Both the position numbers and the translations under genes were made by a program. This document shows, one piece after another, positions 17,400 to 26,171 of a DNA stretch of 64,000 bases. The notes below the pieces were generated by a model. It was not told the origin of the DNA. It saw only the letters and a program-made list of their open reading frames with translations, and made no database searches. Where the stretch lies: positions 207,356 to 271,355 of the forward strand of contig CAVUUF010000003.1 in assembly GCA_963744575.1 (NCBI GenBank), written 5' to 3'. How positions within the stretch are numbered: position 1 is the stretch's first letter; the number at the start of each line of letters is the position of its first letter. This DNA is from Palsa-504 sp963744575. GTDB lineage: Bacteria > Actinomycetota > Actinomycetes > Streptosporangiales > Streptosporangiaceae.

Positions 17400-17423
17400 C
17401 GATTCCGCCGGATAACGCCACCG

Positions 17424-18191
17424 TCAGGAACTGAGATCCCAGAGGAGCCGGTAGTACCGGGTCCGTTCGGGATCCGGCTCGACGCCGTAGGTATCGAGCA
17501 GCAGCGGCTCCCAGCCGGGACCATAGTTCCATTCGGCGCTCCAGGTGGCGACGGCGATATCGGCCCAGCGGTCCGCGACGCCGAGCAGGCCGAAGTCGAC
17601 GTGCCCGGACCAGCGGCCATCCGGGTAGAGCAAGGTGTTCGGCGCGCAGGCGTCACCGTGGCACACCACCAGCCGGTCAACGGGCGGGGTATCGGCGGCC
17701 CGGCGGAGCACCTCGGCCACGCCGAGCCGCTGGTGGATCTCATGCCAGCAGCCCGTATCGAGGCGGCCCTCGGCGGCCTGGCGGCGTCCGTCGGCCAGCC
17801 GGTCCGCGGCGCTCCACGAGAACGGGCACGTCGCGACGGGCAGCGCTTCGTGCAGCGCGCGCAGTCCCGCGCCGATCGCCCGCACGGCGGTGGCCGGGGC
17901 GGCCTTCCACTTGCCGCTTGTCGCCCGGTCACCGGGCAGGGCTGCCGTGACGAGCCAGGTCCCGTCCGCGTCCGCTCCCTGCGCGAAGACCGCCGGCACC
18001 GGGTGGAAAGGCGCCGCCCAGGACAGCCGTTCGGCTTCCCGGGCCAGGTCGATCCGGCTGCTGGCGGGCGACCATTTGATGAAGCACCGTCTCGCGCCCC
18101 GGCCCGCCTCGTAGGTCAGCCCGTTCTCGGGGTTCTGCCAGACCAGCCGCAGTGCCCGGCCGTCCGCCGCCGCCCGGACCGCGGCCGGCAC
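17424..18191 (-). CDS. Aminoglycoside 3'-phosphotransferase-like kinase
   Basis: A 255-residue APH(3')-type protein that would transfer phosphate from ATP to a hydroxyl of an aminoglycoside or related small molecule. It has the N-lobe start LRLVWQNPENGLTYE, the Brenner motif VVCHGDACAPNTLL with the catalytic Asp, and the metal-binding GHVDFGLLGVADRWADIA. Length fits APH(3') enzymes. It may confer resistance or be a metabolic kinase. Start GTG 18191 lies 19 bp downstream of the inositol dehydrogenase stop, so it is probably in the same transcript. Confidence 0.8.
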   Translation of the reverse strand: MPAAVRAAADGRALRLVWQNPENGLTYEAGRGARRCFIKWSPASSRIDLAREAERLSWAAPFHPVPAVFAQGADADGTWLVTAALPGDRATSGKWKAAPATAVRAIGAGLRALHEALPVATCPFSWSAADRLADGRRQAAEGRLDTGCWHEIHQRLGVAEVLRRAADTPPVDRLVVCHGDACAPNTLLYPDGRWSGHVDFGLLGVADRWADIAVATWSAEWNYGPGWEPLLLDTYGVEPDPERTRYYRLLWDLSS

Positions 18192-18210
18192 CTCGGGGGT
18201 CTTGTCCTGC

Positions 18211-19206
18211 TCAGGAATCGACCCGCACCGCTCGCCCGGTCTTCATGCTCTCCATGGCGGCATCCGCGAGGACCAGCGCCGCCCGGCCGTCGGCGAAGCC
18301 GGGGCTCGGGGTCAGCCCCTGCTCGATGCAGATGACCAGGTGATCGAGCTCGGCCCGGTAGGCGGGCGTGTAGCGGTCGAGGAAGAAGTTCAGGTACGGC
18401 GGGGCGGTCTCGGTGCCGGACGCGCTGGAGCGGCGCACGCTGGTGGCCGTCTGGTTGCCGGCGCTCAGCATCCCCTCCGCCCCGAACACCTCCAGCCGCT
18501 GGTCATACCCGAACACGCAGCGGCGGCTGTTGGTGATCTGGCCAAGCTCGCCTCCAGCTCCGCGCACCGACACGACCGCCGAGTCCACGTCGCCCGCCTC
18601 GGCGATGTACGGCTCGATCAGGTTCGCCCCGATGGCCTGGACCTCGACCACTTCGCCCAGGAAGAACCGGGCCATGTCGAAGTCGTGGATGGTCATGTCC
18701 CGGAACAGGCCGCCCGAGGACGCGATGTAGGCGGCCGGCGCAGGCGCCGGATCCCGGCTGGTGATGAGGAGTTGCTCCAGACGGCCGATCTCCCCGGTGG
18801 CGACCAGTTCCCGTACCCCGGCGAAGGTCGGGTCGAACCGGCGGTTGAAGCCGACCATGACGGTGGCGTTCAGGCCCTTGATATCCTCCCAGCAGGCGTC
18901 GACCCGCGCGAGGTCCAGGTCGATCGGCTTCTCGCAGAGCACCGCCTTGCCGGCCCGGGCGCACGCGGCCAGCAGGTCCACATGTGTCGGCGTCGGCGAG
19001 GCGATGATCACGGCGTCGATGCCCGGGTCGCCCAGGATCACCTCGGCGTCCCCGGTGGCCGTGGCGCCGTGGAGGGTAGCGACCTCGTGCGCCGCGACCT
19101 CGACCGGGTCGTGGACCACGGCTAGCTCCGTCCGCGGGTGCGCGGCCAGCGACGCGGCGTGAACCCGGCCGATCCTCCCGGCGCCGAACAGACCGAAACG
19201 CAACAT
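18211..19206 (-). CDS. Inositol 2-dehydrogenase-like oxidoreductase (Gfo/Idh/MocA)
   Basis: A 331-residue NAD(P)-dependent sugar/inositol dehydrogenase. The Rossmann motif GAGRIGRVHA is at the N terminus, the catalytic lysine is in LCEKPIDLD, and the Asp/His pair is in RDMTIHDFDMARFF, the arrangement of myo-inositol dehydrogenase (IolG). Start ATG 19206 has GAGGAGG six bases upstream. Downstream of Rieske and desaturase genes of the MocE/MocD type, it may be the MocA/IolG partner that oxidises an inositol derivative after demethylation. Confidence 0.88.
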   Translation of the reverse strand: MLRFGLFGAGRIGRVHAASLAAHPRTELAVVHDPVEVAAHEVATLHGATATGDAEVILGDPGIDAVIIASPTPTHVDLLAACARAGKAVLCEKPIDLDLARVDACWEDIKGLNATVMVGFNRRFDPTFAGVRELVATGEIGRLEQLLITSRDPAPAPAAYIASSGGLFRDMTIHDFDMARFFLGEVVEVQAIGANLIEPYIAEAGDVDSAVVSVRGAGGELGQITNSRRCVFGYDQRLEVFGAEGMLSAGNQTATSVRRSSASGTETAPPYLNFFLDRYTPAYRAELDHLVICIEQGLTPSPGFADGRAALVLADAAMESMKTGRAVRVDS

Positions 19207-19300
19207 ACAGGCCTCCTCATGTTTGCCTACCGGGATGCTAGTGGTCCCTAGCTGGTCACGGGCGAGCGCACGGCGGACTTCAGCGCGACGGTCGGCTCGG

Positions 19301-19618
19301 TCATCGGCTGACCTCGATATAGACCGTGCCGTCGATGACCTTGGTGGGGTAGGTGCGCACGTCGACCAGCACCGGCGCGCCGAGCGCCTTGCCGCTGGTG
19401 TAGTCGAACCGCCCGTTGTGCTTGGGGCATTCGATGACGCCGCCCATGACCAGGCCGTCGCACAACAGGGTCTTCTCGTGGGTACAGTGGCCGTCGGTGG
19501 CGTAGAACGTGTCATCCGGCGAGCGGTAGATCGCGTAGTCGCGGCCGGCGCGGGTGAACGGGATGACGTCCTCGGGGTCGATGTCGTCCGCCTCGCAGGC
19601 AGCGATCCACTGGGACAC
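19301..19618 (-). CDS. MocE-like Rieske 2Fe-2S ferredoxin
   Basis: A 105-residue Rieske ferredoxin carrying electrons to an oxygenase. Cluster ligands are Cys45 and His47 in GHCTHEKTLL, and Cys64 and His67 in ECPKHNGRFD. The sequence matches MocE of rhizopine (3-O-methyl-scyllo-inosamine) catabolism, where MocD, MocE and MocF form a demethylating mono-oxygenase. GTG start with AAGGAGA seven bases upstream. It lies 10 bp after the desaturase-like gene. No MocF-type reductase is visible nearby. Confidence 0.85.
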   Translation of the reverse strand: MSQWIAACEADDIDPEDVIPFTRAGRDYAIYRSPDDTFYATDGHCTHEKTLLCDGLVMGGVIECPKHNGRFDYTSGKALGAPVLVDVRTYPTKVIDGTVYIEVSR

Positions 19619-19628
19619 GGGTGTCTCC

Positions 19629-20300
19629 TTAGGCTGCGGTCGCGGCGGGCAGCGGCAGCGCCCGGCCGTCGGTCAGGGGTGTGGGCTGGTTGAACGGGGC
19701 GGCCCCGGGCAGCAGTTCCCGCCGGACGTAGTACTCCTGGTCCCGCAGCTGGCGCCAGACGGCAGGGATGATCTCCTTGTAGGCCGCCCCCATCGACGGG
19801 TACACCGGTGCGCAGTCGTGCTTGATCTCGTCGTGCAGCTCGGGCAGCCGGTAGTAGGGCACCATCGGGAACATGTGGTGCTCGACGTGGTAATTCATGT
19901 TCCAGTAGAGGAAACGGTTGATCCGGCACATCTTCACCGTGCGGGTGTTCAGCCGGTGGTCGAGCACGTTCTCGCCCATGCCCGCGTGCTGGGTGAACCC
20001 GTAGACCTGGATCATGTACGCGCCGTAGAGCCGGGGCCCGCCGATCAGCACCACCGGCAGCCAGGTCCCGAATGCGATGGCCGAGGCGACGGTGACGGCG
20101 TAGATGGCCAGGTGGATGCGGGCCGTCCGGTAGACCCGGCGGCGTTCGGACTCGGGCACGTAGTCGGCCTCGTCGGCGGTGAGCCGCCCGGCCGCGTGCT
20201 GGAACATCAGCCAGAACGCCACCGGCACGTCGACCAGTCCGAAGTAGTTGGCCAGCAGCTTCGCCAGCCGCGCCGGGCGCATGACCGCGATCTCCGGGTC
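19629..20300 (-). pseudogene. 5'-truncated MocD-like fatty acid desaturase family gene
   Basis: About 223 residues match the C-terminal two thirds of a membrane di-iron desaturase/hydroxylase. The segment QHAGMGENVLDHR and the last histidine box NYHVEHHMFP remain. The first boxes and the N-terminal ~110-130 residues are missing. Homology begins at DPEIAV, encoded just before the ATG at 20282, and a TGA stop lies two codons upstream of it, where the DNA switches to a LuxR remnant on the other strand. The ATG at 20282 could yield 217 residues, but without the lost metal ligands activity is unlikely. Its family partner MocE is intact next door. Confidence 0.75.
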
Positions 20301-20302
20301 CC

Positions 20303-20392
20303 ATCAGCAACATATTCAGCAAGCTCGGCCTGCCGCCGTCCGACTCCGGTCACCGCCGGGTCCTCGCCGTCCTCGCCTACCTGGAGTCATGA
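20303..20392 (+). pseudogene. C-terminal LuxR-family HTH remnant
   Basis: In one frame the DNA reads SNIFSKLGLPPSDSG followed by HRRVLAVLAYLES and a TGA at 20390-20392. This is the characteristic end of a LuxR/NarL-type response regulator (recognition helix end plus last helix). Nothing upstream continues it: the frame meets the desaturase fragment at 20300-20303. Its stop overlaps the convergent TetR remnant by a few bases. Confidence 0.7.
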
Positions 20393-20824
20393 GGTGCCCG
20401 CCGATTCACCTAGCAGGCGGTCAAGGAACTCGGCGAACGCGTTCTCGCCGGCGGTGAGCGCGGCGGCCGGGTCGTCCGCCCGAGCGATCATCATGGCCAC
20501 CTCGTTGGCGGCGGCCAGCGCGATGTGAGCGAACGTGTCCACGTGACGATGCTCGATGCGGCCCGCCTCGGCGGCGTACGTGAGAGCGCCCCTGATCAGT
20601 TCCAGGACCGGTTCGTCGAGCTCCCGCCAGCGGTGCCAGCCCAGCACCGCGGGCGCGTCTATCAGCATGATCTGCCGGACGACCGGGTCGCCGGCCATCC
20701 GGATCCAAACCAGGCCGCCTGCCCGCAGCGCGGCGACCGGGTCCGGGGCGTCCCGCATGACGTCTTCCCCCTGCTGGCCAGCCCGGGTGCCGACCTCCTC
20801 CATGACCGCCGTCGCGAACGACAC
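20387..20824 (-). pseudogene. TetR-family regulator lacking its DNA-binding domain
   Basis: 145 residues match the C-terminal ligand domain of TetR regulators: DPVVRQIMLIDAPAVLGWHR, then ELIRGALTYAAEAGRI and HIALAAANEVAMMIARADDP. The N-terminal HTH (about 50-60 residues) is absent. The frame opens exactly where the opposite strand begins an alpha/beta hydrolase fragment. A GTG at 20824 could start a DNA-binding-less protein, but I read this as a truncated gene. Confidence 0.7.
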
Positions 20825-21377
20825 CGGCGGCGCGGTCTCCCAGGTATTCGCCGCCGGTCACGCCGAACGGCTGCACACCCTGACCCTGACCAACTGCGAG
20901 GCGCATGACAACATGCCGCCCAGGCTGCTGCTGCCCGCGGTGCTGCTCGCCCGCCTGGGCCTGTACGCCCCCCTGGCGCGCCGCCTGGCCCGCAACATCC
21001 CGCGCACCAGCAAGCGCATGTTCCGCGGCGTCTACCAGGACGCGGCCAAAATGCCCGAGGACATCGTGCGCGCCTGGGTGGAGGCGCAGATCGGCACTCC
21101 GGAAGCGACCCGCCAGTCCCAGCGCCTGCTGACGTCGCTGCACGCCCGCGACCTGCTGGCGGCCGAACCCGCGCTGGCCCGGCTCCAGGTGCCGACCCTC
21201 ATCGTCTGGGGCACCGGCGACAGGTTCTTCCACCGCAAGTGGGCCTACTGGCTGCGCGACACCATCCCTGGTGCCACCGAGGTGGTCGAGCTAGACGGAG
21301 CGCGCCTGTTCTTCCCCGACGAGCGAGCCGCCGAGTTCACTACGGCGCTGCGCCGCCACTGGGATTCCCATCCCTAA
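20811..21377 (+). pseudogene. 5'-truncated alpha/beta hydrolase
   Basis: About 188 residues of an alpha/beta hydrolase of the haloalkane dehalogenase/epoxide hydrolase-like group. The fragment opens at the nucleophile elbow (VANDTGGAVSQVF), continues through the cap, and has LIVWGTGDRFF (acid) and GARLFFPDERA near the end. The ~90 N-terminal residues, including the oxyanion HGxP region, are missing; upstream the frame is antisense to the TetR remnant. The 3' end is intact and abuts the next TetR gene. Confidence 0.7.
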
Positions 21378-21378
21378 C

Positions 21379-22047
21379 TCATTTAGTGAGAGGCAGTTCA
21401 CTTACGGGGGCGGCAGCCATACCGAGGCAGCCGTGCGCCATCACCTCGAGAAGCTCGGTGAGCTGCTCGGCGGCGAGCCCGCTGCGGAAGAACAGCGTCG
21501 ACTGGATCGCGCCGATGGCGGCGTGCACGGCCAGTCGCACTTCGCCGTCGGCCAGGTCCGGCCGCAGCGGGGCCAGCAGGTGTACCCACTCCTCGATGTA
21601 GTGCCGCTGCAGGCGGCTGAGCCTGCGCCGCTCCTCCTGCGGCAGCGTGCGCACCTCGCGGTGGTAGACGGCAAGCGCGTCACGATCGGTCAGCGCCACC
21701 GAAATGTGGTCCCGCACCAGCAGGGTCAGGCTCTCCCGCTCGCCGAGTCCGGCCGCGATGATCTCCGCGGTCCGGCTCATCAGCCGGTCCATCACCCGGT
21801 CGGCCATCGCCACCAGGATCGCCGTCTTGCTGTCGAAGTGCCGGTAGACGCCCGACCCGACGATGCCGGCCTCGGCGCCGATGTCCGCCAGGGAGATCGC
21901 GTCGAAGCCGTGCCGGGCGCCGAGCGCGGCCGCCGCCACCAGGATCCGCTCCTTGCGGTCCGGATCGCGCCGCCGCCGCGCCGCCCGCGGCGGGGTCCCG
22001 CGGGCCGGGGCCGCCGCGCCGCGCGCTGATGTTGCCTGCGCCGTCAT
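21379..22047 (-). CDS. TetR/AcrR family transcriptional regulator
   Basis: A 222-residue repressor with an N-terminal basic extension, then an HTH at about 33-78 (RILVAAAALGARHGFDAISL, IGAEAGIVGSGVYRHF) and an all-helical ligand domain. Organisation and length are complete, unlike the neighbouring TetR remnant. Its stop is one base from the hydrolase stop (convergent) and it starts 40 bp from the AtuA fragment. TetR regulators of this type often control acyl-CoA or terpene degradation, which the AtuA neighbour would fit; that is inference. Confidence 0.85.
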   Translation of the reverse strand: MTAQATSARGAAAPARGTPPRAARRRRDPDRKERILVAAAALGARHGFDAISLADIGAEAGIVGSGVYRHFDSKTAILVAMADRVMDRLMSRTAEIIAAGLGERESLTLLVRDHISVALTDRDALAVYHREVRTLPQEERRRLSRLQRHYIEEWVHLLAPLRPDLADGEVRLAVHAAIGAIQSTLFFRSGLAAEQLTELLEVMAHGCLGMAAAPVSELPLTK

Positions 22048-22087
22048 CTAGCCAGTGTTGCATCCAGGCGCTAAGGGTCGCTAGTGA

Positions 22088-22792
22088 ATGGCGAGTCACA
22101 ATAATGCGCAAAAGGGAAGGCCAGACGCGCCGACCAACGAGCAGGCCACCGCGCACCTGCGGGTCACCGTCAAGGATCAGGACGAGCGCACGGCGGGCCG
22201 CGCGTTCGCCAACGCCGCCGGGGAACTCGCGCTGGCCGGCTACGCCGGCTTCCACACCACCGCGCCGCCCGCCGCGGCCAGCGCGTTCGGCGTCTACTGG
22301 CCCGCGGTCATCCCCGCCGCCCTGGTCACACAGCAGGTTCATCTGCCCGACGGAAGCACCCAGATCGTTCGGCATCATGAAAACCCACAGCCGCCCCCGG
22401 CTGGCCTCCAGGCCAGGTCCGTCCCGGATGCCGGCCCGGCCGGCCCCGCCGCCGGCGGCCCGACGGAGAACGTCCCGCTCGGGCGGCTGTGCGGCGCGCG
22501 GTCCGGCGACAAGGGCGGCGCCGCCAACGTCGGCCTGTGGGCGCTCAGCCCCCGCGCGTACGCCTGGCTGCGCGGCTACCTGACCGCGGACAGGTTCAAA
22601 GTGCTGCTGACCGACGCGGCCGGCCTGCCGGTCGACCGCTACGAACTGCCGAACCTCCTGGCCCTCAACTTCGTCGTGCACGGCCTGCTCGCCCCCGGCG
22701 TGTCCGCCACCACCCGCCCCGACGCCCAGGCCAAGGGCCTCGGCGAGTACCTGCGCTCCCGCGTCGTCCCCGTCCCCGCCGCCCTGCTCTAA
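22088..22792 (+). pseudogene. C-terminal part of AtuA-like (DUF1446) protein
   Basis: From about residue 18 the frame matches the last ~215 residues of acyclic terpene utilisation AtuA proteins, which are normally ~580 residues: ATAHLRVTVKDQDERTAGRA, the GFHTTAPP..FGVYWPA strand, and the small C-terminal domain with VPLGRLCGARSGDKGGAANV and ELPNLLALNFVVHGLL. The first ~350 residues are absent and the initial MASHNNAQKG segment is unrelated. An ATG at 22088 could express it, but I treat it as a truncated gene. Confidence 0.65.
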
Positions 22793-22896
22793 GTCATCCT
22801 CCGTACCGTAATCCAGTTCGAGCATTACCGAATATGCTAGCAATATCAGGCCAGATTCGCTATCATGTTCTATAGGAACTCAATGACCCCGAACGG

Positions 22897-24840
22897 ATGT
22901 GGTGCATGCCTCTAGGACCGGCTCTTCCGATGCGCGGACGGGACGATTCCCGGCCTGGGGCGGAGCCTGAGCCGGATCCGGTTTGGGAGCCGGTGATCAC
23001 GCGCCCGGATCCGATGACCGCGGCGGAGCGGGAGGCCTGGCTGGCCGCCGACGACGAGCCGCCTGACCTGGAGGAGTGGGATGACCCGGACGGCCCGCCG
23101 CCCGGTGAGGACGAGCTGACCCCGGAGGAGCTCGCGGAGATCGCCCAGGCTGCCGGGGACGGGATGCTAGCGATCGAGGCGGCGACGACGGGGCGGCGCG
23201 GTCCGGGACAGGCCGGCTCGGCGCGGATCTTCCCGGGCGAGTCGTCGAGCCCGGCGGCCGGGTTCGGGCCGGGACTGGTGCTGGACGTGACGCCGGGCTG
23301 CCCCGGCCTGGCCCTGGCGGCCGACGCCGCCGCCGGGGACGAGGACCGGTTCGGCTGCGCCTCGGACGCGGAGCTGATCGGCGTGTTGTGCGCCTGGGAC
23401 CGGCTGGAGGCGCACATGGCCGCCCGGAAGCTGGCTGCGGTCGCCGAGCTGATCCGCCGCCGTCCCGAGCCCGGCGGCGAGCCGGAGGGCCCGGCGCGGA
23501 TGCCCGCGGGCTGGGACGAGTTCGCCGCCGATGAGCTGGCCGTCGCGCTGGGGGAGTCCCGCGGTCACGCCGAGGGCCTGCTCGGCTTCGCCCTGGCCCT
23601 GGAGGTCCGGCTGCCCGGCACCCGGGCGGCGCTGCGGGACGGGATGATCAGCCGGTATAAGGCCGAGATCATCATGTACGCCACCGCGCTGCTGAGCCCG
23701 GCCGAGGCCAGGAAGGCGGAGGAGAAGGTCCTCGGCCGGGCCGGCCGCCTGACCCCCGGCGGGTTGCGCGCCGCCATCCTCCGCGCCGTGATGGAGGTCG
23801 CCCCGGACAAGGCCCGCAAGCGGCGCGAGGCAGCGGCCCGGGACGCGCGGGTACAGCGGTGGGCGGAGGACAGCGGGAATGCGGCGCTTATGGGCCGGGA
23901 ACTACCCCCGGCCGAGGTGTTGGCCGCGGACCAGCGGATCACCGCCTGGGCGAAACAGCTCAAGGCGGCCGGGCTCGAAGGCGACATGGACGTGCTGCGC
24001 GCCCGGGCCTATCTGGACCTCCTGCTCGGCCAGGACTCAAGGCCCCGCCAGGAAGACAGCAGCGGGGACGGCGGTACCGCGGACGACGGCGCCGGACCAG
24101 ACGGACCAGGTGGCCCGGACGACCGGACTGCGAGATCCGCGGCGGGCGCGAGGCCGGCCGGGTTCGCCGGGCGGGTGACCCTGACCGTGCCGCTGGCCAC
24201 CCTGCTTGAGCTCGCTGACCGGCCCGGAGAGATCCCCGGGATCGGCCCCGTCGACCCGGCCCTTTCCCGGGACCTGGCCCGTGCGGCGGCCCGGAACTCC
24301 GGAACCACGTGGTGCGTTACGGTGACTGACGGGCTGGGGTACGCCGTTGGCCACGGCTGTGCCCGGCCCGAACCCAAGGGCCGGGGGAAACAGCATGGGC
24401 CAGGCCCGCCGCCAGGCCGGACCGGGAACCGGGACGGCCCAGGATTCTCCTTCACCGCCGCCCGCCGCGACGGTCCGCCGGGCGGGTACGGCGCCTGGCG
24501 GTTGCGAACCCCCGGAGCCGGGCCGGGCCTGATCGTCACGCTCGATCCGATTGGCACCGATCCGTGTGATCACCGGTTCCAGGCCACCGGCCACGATCCC
24601 GGCGTCAGGCTGCGGCACCTGTCCGGGGTCCGGCACGCCACCTGCACCAGCCCGGTCTGCCGCCGACCGGCTGCGAGCTGCGATTTCGAGCACAACGTGC
24701 CGTACCAGGCAGGTGGAAGGTCGTGCCTGTGCAACGGCGCCCAAAGTAGTTGCCATAACCACGCATGTTGGCAGGCGGCTGCGCGCGAGCTAACCGCTGG
24801 CCTGCCAGGGGCGAACGGGCGTTCCCATCCAGCGATGTGA
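22897..24840 (+). pseudogene. DUF222/HNH endonuclease gene (13E12-type), 5' part, interrupted by satellite
   Basis: Encodes the DUF222 region (WDRLEAHMAARKLAAVAELI, then DELAVALGESRGHAEGLLG) and the first half of a C-terminal HNH nuclease (CTSPVCRRPAASCDFEHNVP, YQAGGRSCLCN). After Cys-Leu-Cys-Asn at 24724-24735 the reading continues into integrated satellite DNA and stops at 24840 with an unrelated tail. The missing end of the HNH domain is found 8.5 kb away at 33294-33437 and rejoins in frame. Such proteins are repeated in actinomycete genomes (REP13E12 in mycobacteria). The start is uncertain; ATG 22897, 22906 or 22930 are in frame. Confidence 0.85.
24731..24735. other. Left attachment junction (core GCAAC or adjacent GGC)
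   Basis: The last chromosomal codons here are TGC CTG TGC AAC. GCAAC occurs again at 33295-33299, and a GGC is shared at 24736-24738 and 33294-33296. Either overlap restores an open HNH frame when the satellite is removed, so the exact crossover is ambiguous by six bases. Confidence 0.6.
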
Positions 24841-24962
24841 CCTGGTGCGGGAGTAGCGGGCGGCGCCGCGCGGCGCGTAACGTCCAGGTGCCAACCCAAG
24901 CGGCCCCCGGCGGCGCCGTGAACGCCGTGATCCGGGGACCTGACCAGGACGGAGCCCTGGCT

Positions 24963-25169
24963 GTGCCCGATTCTCCCACCGAGCGGTACTTCGCCGCCGT
25001 CCGCGACGAGCAGGACGCCTTCGATGACGCCCTCGCCGCGATCCGCGCCGAGCAGGCCGATGGCCGGCTCACCGCCGCGCAGGCAGCCGCCGAGCGCGAG
25101 CAGCTGCTCACCGCCCACCTTCGGCGGCTGGCCGCGCTCCGCGCCGAGCACCTTGGCGAGCCGACGTGA
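24963..25169 (+). CDS. Small helical protein of the satellite
   Basis: A 68-residue, highly charged protein with a long predicted helix or coiled coil (YFAAVRDEQDAFDDALAAIR, then QAAAEREQLLTAHLRRLAAL). GTG 24963 has GGAG eight bases upstream; GTG codons at 24918 and 24927 are alternatives. It is the only rightward gene of the satellite and its end overlaps the convergent HTH gene. No family recognised. Confidence 0.5.
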   Translation: MPDSPTERYFAAVRDEQDAFDDALAAIRAEQADGRLTAAQAAAEREQLLTAHLRRLAALRAEHLGEPT

Positions 25170-25554
25170 GCGCGGGCCGCGGCCTGAGCAGCTCCGGGGC
25201 CTGCGCCCGCAAGTACGCGCGCACCGACTTGGCCGACACGCCGAGCCGCCTGCCGACCTCCTCCCTGGTCATGCCCAGCCTGGTCAGCTGCGCCGCGCGG
25301 ACCCGGCGCTCGGCCAGGCTCAGCCCGGTCAGCCCGGTCAGCTTGCGCAGCGCCGCGGCCACTTCGGCCAGCTCCCCGGTCACGAACGCCATCGTCTCCG
25401 CGGCCTCGGCCGGGCTCGCGCCGTTGGCCAGCCGCTCGCTGGCGTAGTCACAAGTGCACGCCATGATCCGCAGCAGGTTCACCGCCGACCGGCGCCGCGC
25501 GGCTTCGTAGGCCAGCCGCTTCCGCCTCGCGGTCTGCTCGGCGGTCTCGGGCAC
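25108..25554 (-). CDS. HTH protein of the satellite
   Basis: A ~148-residue protein. The N-terminal helical part has RRKRLAYEAARRRSAVNLLR and a Cys pair in ACTCDYASE; the C-terminal part has a clear helix-turn-helix, MTREEVGRRLGVSAKSVRAY. It resembles small phage or plasmid DNA-binding proteins; a terminase small subunit-like or regulatory role is possible. I start at GTG 25554, since the upstream frame is repeat-rich and antisense-like. Position at the far end of the leftward operon after HNH would suit a packaging function. Confidence 0.55.
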   Translation of the reverse strand: MPETAEQTARRKRLAYEAARRRSAVNLLRIMACTCDYASERLANGASPAEAAETMAFVTGELAEVAAALRKLTGLTGLSLAERRVRAAQLTRLGMTREEVGRRLGVSAKSVRAYLRAQAPELLRPRPALTSARQGARRGARPAAEGGR

Positions 25555-25682
25555 GAGGCCATCCCAGCACGGCCAGGTCCGCGCGGCCAGGCACCGGCCG
25601 GTTATCGGCGGGGTCGGGTTCGGGCGGTGCCTCATTTGGGGCAGGTTCGGGCGGTTGCCGCAGGTCAGGGCGAGCCGGTGCC

Positions 25683-25841
25683 TCATTTGGGGCGGCGGGT
25701 ACGCTGCCGCGCTGCCCGCTGCCGTGCCCGCCGCGACGACTCGGCCGACCGGCACCGATCCGAGCACCAGCGCCGGGGCCGCCCGCGGCCTCGCCGCTGC
25801 GGCACCGCGGCGCCGCACCCTGGACAGGTGTTCGTGGTCAC
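25683..25841 (-). CDS. Small zinc-ribbon protein
   Basis: A ~52-residue basic protein with a treble-clef-like zinc site CPGCGAAV...RRWCSDRCR and a very Arg-rich tail. It likely binds nucleic acid. Start GTG 25841 is tentative; GTG 25859 and ATG 25940 are in frame. Similar short zinc proteins occur in actinomycete phages and integrative elements. Function unknown. Confidence 0.45.
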   Translation of the reverse strand: MTTNTCPGCGAAVPQRRGRGRPRRWCSDRCRSAESSRRARQRAARQRTRRPK

Positions 25842-26171
25842 GGTGCGATTATCGGTCACTCGCTCAGGGCGGCGGCCGACCGTGCGCACGCAGGCCGGGC
25901 CGAGGTCCCGCGAGGGCGCGATGGTGTCGGCGCAGGTCAATCATCTGGCCGCGCCGTTCGGGAGCCACTCCCGATTTTCGGCCGAAACCCGGCCCCGGTC
26001 AGACGGGAGCAGCTATGCAGCCAGCCCCCCACCCGCGAGGAGGCCCCTCCCCGGCCTCGCGTGAGGCCGCCTGCCTGGCCCTGTCAGGCTGCCCACGTGG
26101 CGGCCCTTGCCGTCGTGCCGGGCTCGCGCCGTCAGGCCGTGTCGCGCTGTCGTGGCCGCGTCCTGGCGCTG
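25842..26171. other. Satellite interval without a clear gene
   Basis: About 330 bp between the zinc-ribbon gene and the HNH gene. Open frames exist on both strands but are compositionally like shadows of GC-rich DNA, with no domain or ribosome site. A stretch at 25970-25990 is relatively AT-rich. Confidence 0.35.
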
